Below, in pieces: positions 46,010-56,249 of a stretch of DNA of 64,000 nt. A program made the position numbers and the translations under genes. How positions within the stretch are numbered: position 1 is the stretch's first letter; every line of letters starts with the position of its first letter. The notes below the pieces were generated by a model. That model did not search any database and was not told the DNA's origin. It saw only the letters and a list, made by a program, of their open reading frames with translations. The DNA comes from Gelatoporia subvermispora B (lineage: Eukaryota; Basidiomycota; Agaricomycetes; Polyporales; Gelatoporiaceae): positions 556,474-620,473 of the forward strand of contig KB445797.1 in the NCBI GenBank assembly GCA_000320605.2, in the 5' to 3' direction.

Positions 46010-46434
46010 ATGTGTGAAAAGGTGCGCCAATTAATGTAAAATCCCGTCCGTACTTGTAGGAAGACTCACCATGCACGTCTCAGCACCATCTCTTGAACGA
46101 TCCTTGCGACCGCCACATCTCAATATTATATCCCACATGGGACACTCGCCGGAGGAAATTGTCTCAGCGACCCGACGACAACATACCTCGGGTCCTGCAG
46201 CGTCTGTCCCAAGAGGTATGTGAGCCACATCCTTTCCGTGACTCGGTCCTACTCCACATCAATATACGATTCTGTTCTCGACGGGGCATTTTCCCGCTGC
46301 ATTGCTACCAGGCATCGATGGACATCCCGCAGGGTCTCCATGTGCATAGAGTGCCACCGTACGCCGTTGTTGCAGGGCACATTGTCGCCCTCAGCGATAG
46401 CGTCGTGGGCACGCTTGCACCGGGAGCCCTATAG
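46010..46434 (+). CDS. Possible small protein of unknown function
   Basis: Exons 46010-46021, 46060-46215 and 46312-46434 can be joined in frame to 96 residues. If the second intron (96 bp, also open in the same frame) is retained, the product has 128 residues. The first intron would be only 38 bp. No domain, signal peptide, CAAX box or transmembrane segment was recognised. Support is limited to the TATA box, splice signals and a continuous frame, so this may not be a gene. Confidence 0.28.
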
Positions 46435-47241
46435 CAGGTCCTCACCTCGTCAGCGCATCGATGTATCGCGAGGTGTATGCGAGCTTGAGTCGCTACGCCA
46501 CGTGACAGAGTCGACGCTTCTGACGCTTGGGCTGTCATTACTACCACACTGCTGTTGCTTGGGTGAGCAAGAAGTTGCTTAAGCCCCAGGCGCTTGTGTG
46601 GCCACCGTGGCCCGGATATCCCTTCACGCTTATCGAGGACAAAGTTGTCAGGCGACCCGCGATCGATGTCACGATTCGGGAATGATAGACCGCCGGGGTC
46701 GTGGCTGCGCGCATGCGTCCAGTGCCACAGTAGGCCGGCGTCTCTGCTGGCGCTCAGCCTCTGCAAGTTGTGGCTTGAAGGAAGATAACGCACCCCGACT
46801 TCGCGGTCATCGACGTTGATGACTGCGAGCACGCTGGTCGCTAGGTGGACCTCGTCCTTGTCTAGGCCGAGTACGCTACTGCATGGTAGCAGACAGACGC
46901 GCTTCGCGCCCAGCGCCGCGGGGACCGCCCTCTTCGCCCGCAGAGCTTCCCGGTTGCTTTCGCTGCTTTTGCCTTGTTCTTCTTTGACCATGATATCGAG
47001 GGACGCCTGCCGGGTGATCCATGCGGCACGGCTGATAAGAAGACGCGCCATATTGGGGCACTGATTGGTGGACAGCGCGGTCATCGTCGTGTTTGGTGGT
47101 GTTTTTCGCGGTGGGTCCGCCTTTGGATTGCACCAAACATTTGCCTTGTAAGGCACATTGCAATCTGTCTGCCCTATTTCCCGCTCGTTCTGGTGGCCCG
47201 CCAAGGGCGTGGCTCTCGGAGCTCGGCTTTGCCTGTCTGGG
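46435..47241. other. Intergenic region upstream of Clp1-like gene 2
   Basis: A long antisense ORF crosses this stretch and the GC-rich Clp1-like exon, but I regard it as a shadow. Nothing else is recognised. Confidence 0.35.
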
Positions 47242-47249
47242 TATAAATA
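47242..47249 (+). promoter_or_regulatory. TATA box (TATAAATA) of Clp1-like gene 2
   Basis: TATAAATA lies 112-119 bp upstream of the ATG at 47361, matching the layout of Clp1-like gene 1. Confidence 0.55.
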
Positions 47250-47360
47250 GACCCTCGTAAACGCCATGCATCCTCCACAATTTGGTTCCGGTAGCCTCTG
47301 TCTCTCCCACCCTCCCGTCCACACCCTACTCTCCTCGTTATCTGTCTTCTCTTCCTTACC

Positions 47361-48511
47361 ATGGGTGCCATTCGTGTTCGAAAGCATGTCGTGCTGAAGT
47401 CCAAGTTCTACGTTCGCAGGATCAAGGACACCGCTCAGCGGCAACGGCATGCGCGGGTCCACATGTTCGGGCTGACGATCCGGCGGAATCGGCGGGCGCA
47501 CAAGCGGGTGCCCATCGACAACATGCAATCGTTCAAGTTGTCGCAGGCGGGCCCGAAGACAGGATACGCGAAGCCGATCGTCGTGACTTCGCAGTACCTG
47601 CCGAACATCATCCCGCGCAGGCTGGAGAAGATGTCGTACCCGGAGCCGAGCCACGCAAAGATGGCCCCGCATGCGGGGGAGACGGCGGATCTGCCGCCGA
47701 AGATGCTGAGGGTCGAGTGGGCGAAGCTGACGGTGCCGTGCGTCTTGCCCTGAAATGTCTCGCTTCCTTGCATCTGACACCCGACTTTCGCAGGTCTGTC
47801 GGCATCTACAAGTACATCTCGGTCGAGCCACCAAAGAAGCTCACCAAGATCCTGAACGTATCCATGTCCGACGAAGGCGTCGTGGTCTCGACGACACATG
47901 TCTTCGCGGTCCACAACCCGGCGCCCTGGCCACCGTCCCCGACCCTCCGTCTCGCACACCGCCCGCGGTACGTCCGCACCGTCCACCTCTTCCCGATCCG
48001 GCCCGTCGTCTGGCTTTCGAACTGCTCCAAGCTGCCCAACTTCCCGCCCACGCGCAAAATCTGGTGCCGCGCAATTAAGCAAGATGCTCGGCTTCCTCCT
48101 TCGTCACTCCTCCAGTTCCCCACGATCCCGCTTCGCGTCCCCTCTGCCGAGAGTTTCGAGGCTCTTCAGCGGTTCTTGCACACACACGACCTCCTGGTCC
48201 TACTCAAGATGCTGATCCCGATCCTACATCCGGATCCGGAGCTGAAGACCATCGAGGACGTCTGGCCGCGGTTCACTGATGATCTGGCGACGTGCTGCAA
48301 CCGACGGGAGCTCGCCATGTTCGCGCGTCGTCTGCTCGGGCTCTGGAAGAACATGGTTGCACTGCAGGTCTGCGAGGAGTTCGCCTGGGACGGTGTCCTC
48401 AAGATGTGGGATTGCCTTGTAGAGGCAATCGAAAGTAGAAATTACGAAGAGGAGGTCGTCGTCCCAAGTTCGGACATGTACGTGTGCATCTCGGCGGAGC
48501 CGTTCCAGTGA
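47361..48511 (+). CDS. Clp1-like protein (clampless family), copy 2
   Basis: Exons 47361-47737 and 47794-48511 (56-bp intron, GTGCGT donor, CTGAC branch) give 364 residues. Blocks parallel copy 1: VHLFPIRPVVWLSNCSKLP against TLFPVHDVIFAAHCAALP, then IPLRVPSAESFEALQRFLHT against LPVVPLPLP..LSAFLYT, then LGLWKNMVALQV against VTGAWRNACALGI. The family regulates clamp formation in the sexual cycle of mushrooms (known for Coprinopsis Clp1). Which of the two copies, if either, is the functional orthologue cannot be told here. Copy 2 has the length closest to Coprinopsis Clp1 as I recall it. The N-terminus is basic. It converges with LCB1. Confidence 0.66.
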
Positions 48512-48687
48512 TCGCAGCTTGGTGTTAGCATTTGTATCTTTAGGACATCTTACGCATATCATCTCTCGGGATCTCTCACTCATGTAGCCATTAAAACTCA
48601 GCATCTAATCCAATGGTATACCTATTACACGAACATACACATAGCACAGTCAGTCTAGTGATTAACACAGCGCACGCGGTTGATATA

Positions 48688-50557
48688 TCACCGACGCTTG
48701 CCCAGCACCTTTACGAACGCCGCCTTAACAGTGTTCGCTGCCTTCTCGCACTCCTTGCGAGTAAGGGCCGCACTGATCGCGAGTCGCACGCTTGGGCGCA
48801 CATCCACGAGCTCCTGGCCACGCAGCCTGCGTGCACGGGTGATCATAACGCCCTGAGCAAGGGCCTCGTCCACGACGTCCTGAAGCAGGCGCTCCTCCAG
48901 TTCGACATCAAATTGCGGCGGGTCACGTGGCAGGACCGACAGGGGGTTCGACGGTTTCGTGGGCGAGGATGTCGCAGATGGCAACTGCAGTGTGGCAGGC
49001 GACGGCCAGCGGATGTTGATGTGGATGATAGGGCTTGCGGAATGAGAGGGGATGCTGATGCACTCGACCCTGTCTAGAACTGCGCGAACTGCGCGGACAT
49101 TGTCCTGGAGCGTGCTAAGAATTGACGGCGTGTTGCGCAGGATATTGATACCCTCGGATGCAGCAACGCTGAGCGTGGCTGGCATTGAGGCCGAGAAGAC
49201 GAAAGAAGTACCGTTGATGCGCTATGCGGATGTCGTTTTAGTGAAAACTTCCGCGATAGGGGTCATGCGATACTCACCTGGTGGTTCACGACGACATGCG
49301 AGCCGGCGCAGAATCCACCGCAGGACGAAAGGCCATTTGCAACAGAACCAACCAACATATCCACTTGAGATGCCTGGAAAGAATTCAGGAACAGGGAGAC
49401 ACGTAAGTCATGCCTTACATACCGGAACATTGTACAGTTCCGTCAGGCCACGACCGGTGCGACCAACGCTGCCAAACGATACGCTCTCGTCGAGGATCAG
49501 ACGGTACTTGTACTTCTCCTTGAGCTCGACCTGCGTACAGTGAGTCGCACATCAACCTGAGCCTAAGGACGTGCACTTACCAGCTTGGGCAGGTCGGACA
49601 TCGCACCATCATGGTCAAAGATACCTTCCGTGACGATGAACCGGCGAGTCAGAGGTGCCTTCTTCTTGCGCCGTTCCTTCTCAACGCTCTCTAGCACTTG
49701 CTCCAGGCTCTCCAAGTCGTTATGATCGTACCAGCGGACGGTGCATCGCGAGATCTGCAGTCCCTTCTGGATGGCAAAGTTGACACCGCGATCTGCAACA
49801 ATAACATCTCCTCGTTTACAGAACGCGGGAATAGCCGAGCTGATCGTGGAGAATGCCTGTGAGTAAAGGATAGCAGCCTCGGTACCAAGGAAGTCAGCGA
49901 TGTCTCGCTCCAGTTGAATGTGAACGTCTAGCCAGAATAGCGTCAGGTGTTGTCAGACAGATCGACAGACGGTAGACATACCTTGGGTACCGTAGAAACC
50001 AGGGGGGCCGCAGCTTCCAAGACCATACTTCCGCAAGGTCTCAATGGCACGTTCCTTGATGATCGTGTTACCAGAGAGGCCAGTGAAGTTGTAGCTCGCG
50101 AGGTTCGTAACCGTCTTTCCCGTGCTCAATTTGGGCTTGGGACCATTGGGACCAACGATAATCGGAGCGCATGCGAGATCGGCCTTCTCCTGCTGTGTAA
50201 GAGGTTGTGCCAGTGGCTCAGGAGTCCATTCGTCAACGAGGTCGTCAATTTCCTGTTGTGTCGTGTGAGACGAGTGACTGATTGAATGACCGTCAGGCTG
50301 TTCACCTTTTCATCAAATTGGATGAAATGTTTGCCAGAGTGGTCTGCACGAGTCCGCGACTGCAGCAGTGTCCGGACAGCGAAAATTATCAGAATGACTT
50401 CAAGTAGTGTCCGTCCGGGGTCGTTCTGGTGCGACGACTTGACATAGCGGGCAACGACGGCGGAACCGGGGATCTTGAAGAAGTTCGTCTCCAGGGCGGC
50501 ATAAGAGGACGTTACGAAGGTGAAGAGGGGCTCGAGCGTCGACGTCGTCCCACTCAT
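48688..50557 (-). CDS. LCB1: Serine palmitoyltransferase subunit 1
   Basis: Six exons, complement(50306-50557, 49982-50252, 49581-49927, 49423-49530, 49278-49373, 48688-49221), join in frame to 535 residues. An N-terminal hydrophobic helix ([11 protein letters not shown]) anchors it in the ER. The aminotransferase fold of the alpha-oxoamine synthase family follows: [73 protein letters not shown] and GGFCAGS. The PLP-binding lysine found in LCB2 is absent where expected, as in LCB1 proteins. With LCB2 it condenses serine and palmitoyl-CoA, the first step of sphingolipid synthesis. It shares a 168-bp promoter with the coiled-coil gene to its right. Confidence 0.94.
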
Positions 50558-50725
50558 CGTGATGGACGTTGAGGAAGACGAGTCGCAGGCGCCGACGCGC
50601 GGGAACTTGTGCTCAACGCGGCCGCATCTCAACTTGCCCATTAGCCGCCCTTCGCAACCTCCTCTCCTCGTCCTGCCCGTCGTTCGCGACGGCGAGCAGG
50701 TGCATCTCAACGGCACGCGGCAGCT
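50558..50725. promoter_or_regulatory. Divergent promoter between LCB1 and the coiled-coil gene
   Basis: The two ATGs are 168 bp apart on opposite strands, so promoter elements must be shared or overlapping. No TATA box was seen. Confidence 0.45.
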
Positions 50726-53132
50726 ATGGCGCACTCTCCGTCCCACAGAAGCTCGATGTCGGTCTCGAATACCCATCTCGCGCCTCCGTCACCGACGCCG
50801 GGCGCGAGAAACAGGCGTATGACCTCACCGTCGCTCCCGCCGCCTGTTCCACTCAATCTCGTGAGTATACATGTTGTTCGCAAAGGAACGGACGCATTAA
50901 ACTGCGATACTCCAGCCGGAACCCGTCAATGGCTACAGAAGACCGCCTTCACCCCTCAGGAATGGAACTACAATCGACCTCACGACCGGCGAGATTAGCG
51001 ACGATGGTTCAATGGACCAGTCTGAAGATTCAGATAACGGCAAGCAATGGACTCGTTCGCATTCTCCGTCTCCCTCGGTGGCAAAATTCGCAGCCAATTT
51101 TGCGCAACGCGTTGGCTCACTAGTGAACAGCATGAGCTCTCGCGGCGGCCTTCCCACGGACGAAGAACTGGAAGCAGAAGCTGAACGCGAGCGAGAGAGG
51201 AGTAGGCGTGAGGCGGAACGCATCCTCGAGCAAGAGCGTCTGACGGTCGAGGAGCGCGTTATGGCCATGCTGCAAACTCAGGGACCCTCAGGGAGGACGC
51301 TGCCTACCACGCCTTCTCGCGCCCAGACTATGCCGCAGGTCATGCCAGAATCACCTTCCTCAGCTCAGAAGGAGCATACGTGGTGGTCCGTAGCGAAGAG
51401 CAAGCTGACCCCTACTAAGGACCCCCTTACGCCTGCTCAGCAGGTCATCCAAGAGACGAAAGCACGTGAGAAGGAGATCGAGAAAGAGAAGAGGAAATCA
51501 TCCAAGTTATCTCGCAAGAGCACGGAATGGCCATCAGCGCCCGAAGGCAAATTCGAGGATCCGGCTTTCATCCAACTAGGGCGCGCGTCTATGTCCGCGT
51601 CCGCGCCCGCCCCACCTCGTCCGATGTCAGCAGCGCCTTCAGCAGCACCGTCATCTCTGAGCACACGTCCTCTGGGCGTGTTCAACACACCTCCTAGCCT
51701 TGCGGCTTCTCCACTGAGATCCAATGACGGCTATGCAGGATCTCCTTCGAAGGCCCCGCCTCCCCTCTATGCTCAGTTCAATTCGGAAGGGACGCTGGAT
51801 GTCCCTGGCACTCTTTTGACCATCGTAAAGCGTTTCGAGAAGCTCGAGAAGTGGACCGTTGGCCACGTCCGTGCCCTCGAGGAGCGCATGGACGACGTTG
51901 AACGGTGGCTGGTGGAGAAGGAGAAAGACAGAGAGGATCATACCAGTCGGAGACATGGAGGCGATGATTCTGGATACGAGGGCGTACTGAACGAGATGCG
52001 CGAGGAGGTCGCAGAGCTCTCAGGTCGGATCGGTGAACTTGGTCGTGAGATGGCCAGGATCGTCGCGTCTCCGGCAAACTTGTCATCTGGACCTAACCGT
52101 CCGTCGGCATCTTTCGGGAGAGCGCCTTCGACGAGCTCCATGGCCGTGCGCTCCATCTCCACGCATATTATCACCAGCCCTACATCGACACCACCGAAGG
52201 TCGCTCAGTCGACCAGCCCGCCCGCCTCAAGCGCCGTCGTATCTTCGCGCTCAATCAGGACGCGTCTGCCTTATCCCACCGGCGATTATGCTACCCCTCC
52301 TGATTCAACTCTACTCGGTCAGGGCGCCTTCTCCCCGACTAATTCCCCACCCGGTTCACTCACATCTGCCACAAAGGCCCGGCAGATGTCACTCTCGGGA
52401 ATGCCAGTACAACCTAGCCCCACCGACAGCAAGTCCCCTGGGCTTCCGAGATCCGGATCTCCTCAACCCACAGCTGCGCTAACGAACAACACTTCCAACT
52501 GGCGCGAACTGAGCGTCAGTCCTACGCCGCGGAAACGCTACACAGTGGCCTTAGGCGCGCCGTTGATGTCCGCCGACCGTAATGAGCACGATGACTCATT
52601 GACACAAACACCCGCAGAATCGAGAGAACTAGGCACTGCATACTTCTCCTCGTCTCCTCGGTCCGTTACGCCGGCTCATGATGGTGGTGACATCTCCGAC
52701 TCTGACAATGGTGCGAACGAGGAGACGATCGGGAAGGCGGCGGCTCGGATGAGCGGCCTCACCGTACCCTCAGATACCCCAGGTACTGGCGCAGCGTCCG
52801 AGGCGAGCAAGACACACAGGCGTCCACGTCCACAATCCATGTACAGCCCTCCCACCTCGCTGGGTCTCGCCGCCCCATCCCCTGTCACCCCACTCAACGT
52901 TCGCCTACGCTCGCGGTCAACCGATAGGTTCGGGCTGGGCATTTCGGATGCTGCTGGCGCGCCGATCCCGGCCAACAGTGGCAAGTTCGTTGACCCACTC
53001 GTTGTCCGCAAGCAAACGAAGGAGGCACTGGCGAGTTCGGTCCCTCCGGCACCTAAGGTTATGCCCGGGAAGCCCAAGGTCCCCATCAATCAACTCGTGG
53101 CCTTTTTCGACCAGGAGAAGGCGAATAAGTAA
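50726..53132 (+). CDS. Large disordered coiled-coil protein, function unknown
   Basis: Exons 50726-50860 and 50916-53132 join in frame to 783 residues. The start at 50726 is the first ATG in the frame that splices correctly (PVPLNL then PEPVNGYRR). The N-terminal part is Ser/Pro-rich. Residues about 125-160 form a charged helix (ELEAEAERERERSRREAERI), followed by a WWSVAKSKLTPTKDPLTPAQQ block and a lysine/glutamate helix. A second coiled coil covers about residues 360-440 (LDVPGTLLTIVKRFEKLEKWTV, LEERMDDVERWL, then EMREEVAELSGRIGEL). The rest is a Ser/Thr/Pro-rich linker with many SP/TP sites, ending in KVPINQLVAFFDQE. No catalytic domain is seen. It may be a cytoskeletal or polarity scaffold, which is inference from composition only. 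Confidence 0.78.
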
Positions 53133-53440
53133 TTTGGAACACTTCTCTTCGTCTATCGTTTTGTTTTCTTGAGGCAAATATACCGACTAGGACTTACATT
53201 ATTCAGGCATACCTCTGCATTTCTGTTCTCACCTGTTCCATATGACGCGTTACGACTTGCCACGATCGTTGTATGCTTACTTTCCGACGATGTCAATCAC
53301 GTTTTGCGAAGTCACTCCGAATCCCCTCAGTTCACACAAGGTTGCCCACTCAATCATACTGAGGCATCCAATCCACAGTTTGACAAGAACGTCCAAATGT
53401 CTCAAATGTCCGTCACAGGAAGGAACCCGTTGACGCTCGC

Positions 53441-54059
53441 CTAGTTGCAGTCGTTCACGACACCCTCGCCGGCGTTAATCGCGTCCGTCAGCTGCGTCTG
53501 TGCCTTCTGCAGAGTCGAAGCCGCGGCGGAGTCCGATCTAGTGAATGATAAGTTTCTACGTGTCTGAGGGAGCGCAAAATACGTACGTGGTAACGCTGGA
53601 CAGTGCGCTCTGGGCCGAGGTGAGGTTTCCTGCGACCTGGTCGCGGGCTGCTGCCGGTGCGTCTTGGCCAGTCAGGAGCGCCGCGGCAATGACGCCTATG
53701 GCACTCTGCGCGCCGCTCACGTCGGTGGCTGCTTCCTGGACTGCGGCGTTCGAGGTAGGGTCACTGTACCTGATTCAATAATCACGGCCAGTCTCGCAGG
53801 CGATTGGGACGTACGTGACTTGCTTGCTGAGAGTCGAAAGCGTGTTCTTCAAACCGCCAAGGTCGCCGACGATGAGCAGACGGTTGACGTTGCACTGCAC
53901 ATCGCCGATCTGGCGCGAGTTGAGAGGTGCTGGGACGGGTGAACAGAGTGAATAGACGCGTCATCTTCCGCAGCGAAATGTGACATTACCGGCACCAACC
54001 AGCATCGCGCCTACGATGGCGGCGGCGTAGAAGAACGCGATCTTGATCACGGCGTACAT
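53441..54059 (-). CDS. Small secreted protein (copy 2)
   Basis: Exons complement(53990-54059, 53815-53929, 53587-53763, 53441-53537) join in frame to 152 residues. A signal peptide (MYAVIKIAFF.. ending GAMLVGA) precedes PLNSRQIGDVQCNVNRLLIVGD, a central ARDQVAGNLTSAQ and a C-terminal VVNDCN. First, third and fourth exons have the same lengths (70, 177, 97 nt) as in the copy at 21168-21784, and the second differs by one codon, so the two are clear paralogues 32 kb apart on opposite strands. Function is unknown. The size, secretion signal and paired cysteines fit a surface or effector-like protein, with no further evidence. Confidence 0.75.
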
Positions 54060-54184
54060 TCTTGAAAATGAAAAGAATTGGATGGAACAAAAGAATGAAC
54101 AGCAACGACGCCTGGTCGCGAAAACAAAGCTCAACGCAGTTGAAGATCGCCGAAAGGACGAGTCTGCCCATTGCTCGACTGCAC

Positions 54185-54192
54185 TATATATA
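54185..54192 (-). promoter_or_regulatory. TATA box of secreted-protein gene 2
   Basis: TATATATA lies 126-133 bp upstream of the ATG at 54059 on the minus strand. Confidence 0.45.
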
Positions 54193-56249
54193 CCAAGGAA
54201 CTCGCCGCAGTGTGAGAGTCGGCTGTCACTGCCTACCTAGTAACGGGCAGTACGCTTTGGCGTATAAGTCACCAATTTGCGATCTGCCACTTGCTGTGAC
54301 CTGCCTTGGAGGATATAGTAGTCAATCTCGAGGACGACAACTGCACGCGGCGCCGTATGGCGACCCGCACGTAGACGGCGGAAGGATGCTTCTAGCGTGC
54401 ACAGTTGAAATTAGCATTCAACCCGCCGATCAGCTAGGTCGCAGTTTGTTCCGTGCGGCGCATCCGCACGGAAACACATATCTCTCGTTCAACCAAGCGT
54501 CTCAAGGCTCGTATAGCCGCTCAAATTGCGGAGCCTATAGAGGGGATGCGGCGGACCACTTGCGCGACAGACAAGTACTGGGACGCAAGATGCGGATCTG
54601 GTACATCGGCCCGGCTCGTTCCGGTTGTAAACATCAGAAGTCGAGGCTGAGGATCACGATCGTAGTAACGTTGCACTCTCTCCGCTAGTCGTGTGAGTAA
54701 CGATACAACTTGCGCTCCGGTGTGCGGACCAATGGTACAAGCATGAGGTGAACGCAAGCTTCGCTGTCAGGGCTCGAAATCCCGTCGTGGCAACTATGAG
54801 ATACCCCAGCGAATGCTATGCTGTCCTGATTTAGTTCGTCCTGCATCCTGGAATCATTGTGAACATGCAGTCATCTCCTTCAAAGGCAGTTCACTGACCT
54901 CACGACCTGGAGAAAAGCAAGAGAATACCTCACTGCGCAAAGTAATCATTGGAGCGTATTTGCGACTTAGGAATATTGTCGAATTCTTTCGATTGCCTGG
55001 CAGAGGTAACGAAGTTCCCGCACACATCAGCGGAATCCGGGTTGCTCGACATGCGCTGCCAATCTATCTAGAGAGAAGCCGGTGTCGTCGAAGCCATTCA
55101 AGGCTACAATCGACCGGATGAGAATACACCCCATGCGGACGAAGCGTGTAAAAATACTTGATATTACCTTCTCGTATATGTATGTCGCTTCGTATTTGCA
55201 TGAGCTGACCACACCTGTACGCGATGGGTTGGTGTGCGTTTTTTTTCAAAGAGGCCGTACGCAGATCAGATGAATCGGCGGTAGGGCAGAAATGTGGCGA
55301 GCTTAGCACTCTTGTCTGTGCTAGATAAGCCTGGTTGCAGTTTCGCGAATACGACGTGGAGGTCTGATGTCCCACGCGCCTTCTGGTCACTCCACAGCTG
55401 TCCTCAGATTAGGCTCCGGACGTGATGCATCCTTCTCATCTGTCCTACATGAGATCTTTCGCCTTTCATTTGTGAGTTCTCTGCCATGAAGGAAGTCACC
55501 ACGTACTGCGTCTTCGCACATTGAAGGCTACGAACAATAACCCCGAGACGTAATCTCAACAAGCAGCCGTCAATGTGCATTGTTCGTTACAAGCACCCCG
55601 GAGGTATTACTATCAAACAATCGCCACTTTCGGGTGTACACCGCCTCAGAGAGCACTGTACCATAGCTCGCAACGCACGAACCAAGAATTACAACGTTCT
55701 CCTGATACGGCTAACACTGGGTGGCCTGTTGCATGAGCTACTTACCTCGCGCACTCTTGACTTGAGAACACAGTAGTTGATTGTACAGTTGACCCATATG
55801 TGCTGCTATGGTCACCCAACTATGTCCGAGGGCCGTATTGCAGGCCGGCCGAATCGTGCATAGAAAGAAACAGCGGATTCTATTTACATCGGAACATGGT
55901 CTCCTAAGGTTCCCCTTTCCAGTGCCTAGAAAGATGATCAGTAATGTTTTGACACCGAGCTTTAAGTATCGCTGTGGCGCAATATGAAGAGAGAGTGTGT
56001 GTGTGAGAGAGAGAGAGGCAGGGTCCAGAGGCCGATTGCGAAAGGAAGTTAAATCGAGTCGCCAGGCTACACCCCTTTCGGGCAGACCCACAGTTCGAAC
56101 TTGCGGAATTCGAACTTGCGGAGGCTGGCAGACTGTGGCGGGAAGAAACAAACCTATGGATTGCACCATTCACATCGTATTTCTTTACTTCCCCGTCAGC
56201 ATACACCAGCACTTCTACTCTTTATACAATTCGCCCTCCCCCTTGACTT
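54193..56249. other. Intergenic region of 2 kb, no recognised gene
   Basis: No gene is supported. A mixed GT/GA microsatellite lies at about 55988-56018. A short direct repeat GTTCGAACTTGCGGA-like occurs twice at about 56093 and 56106. Confidence 0.35.

Noticed and set aside
46305..47834. 509-codon minus-strand ORF
   Set aside because: It is antisense to the GC-rich first exon of Clp1-like gene 2, is very rich in Arg and Pro, and has no domain. Typical shadow ORF.
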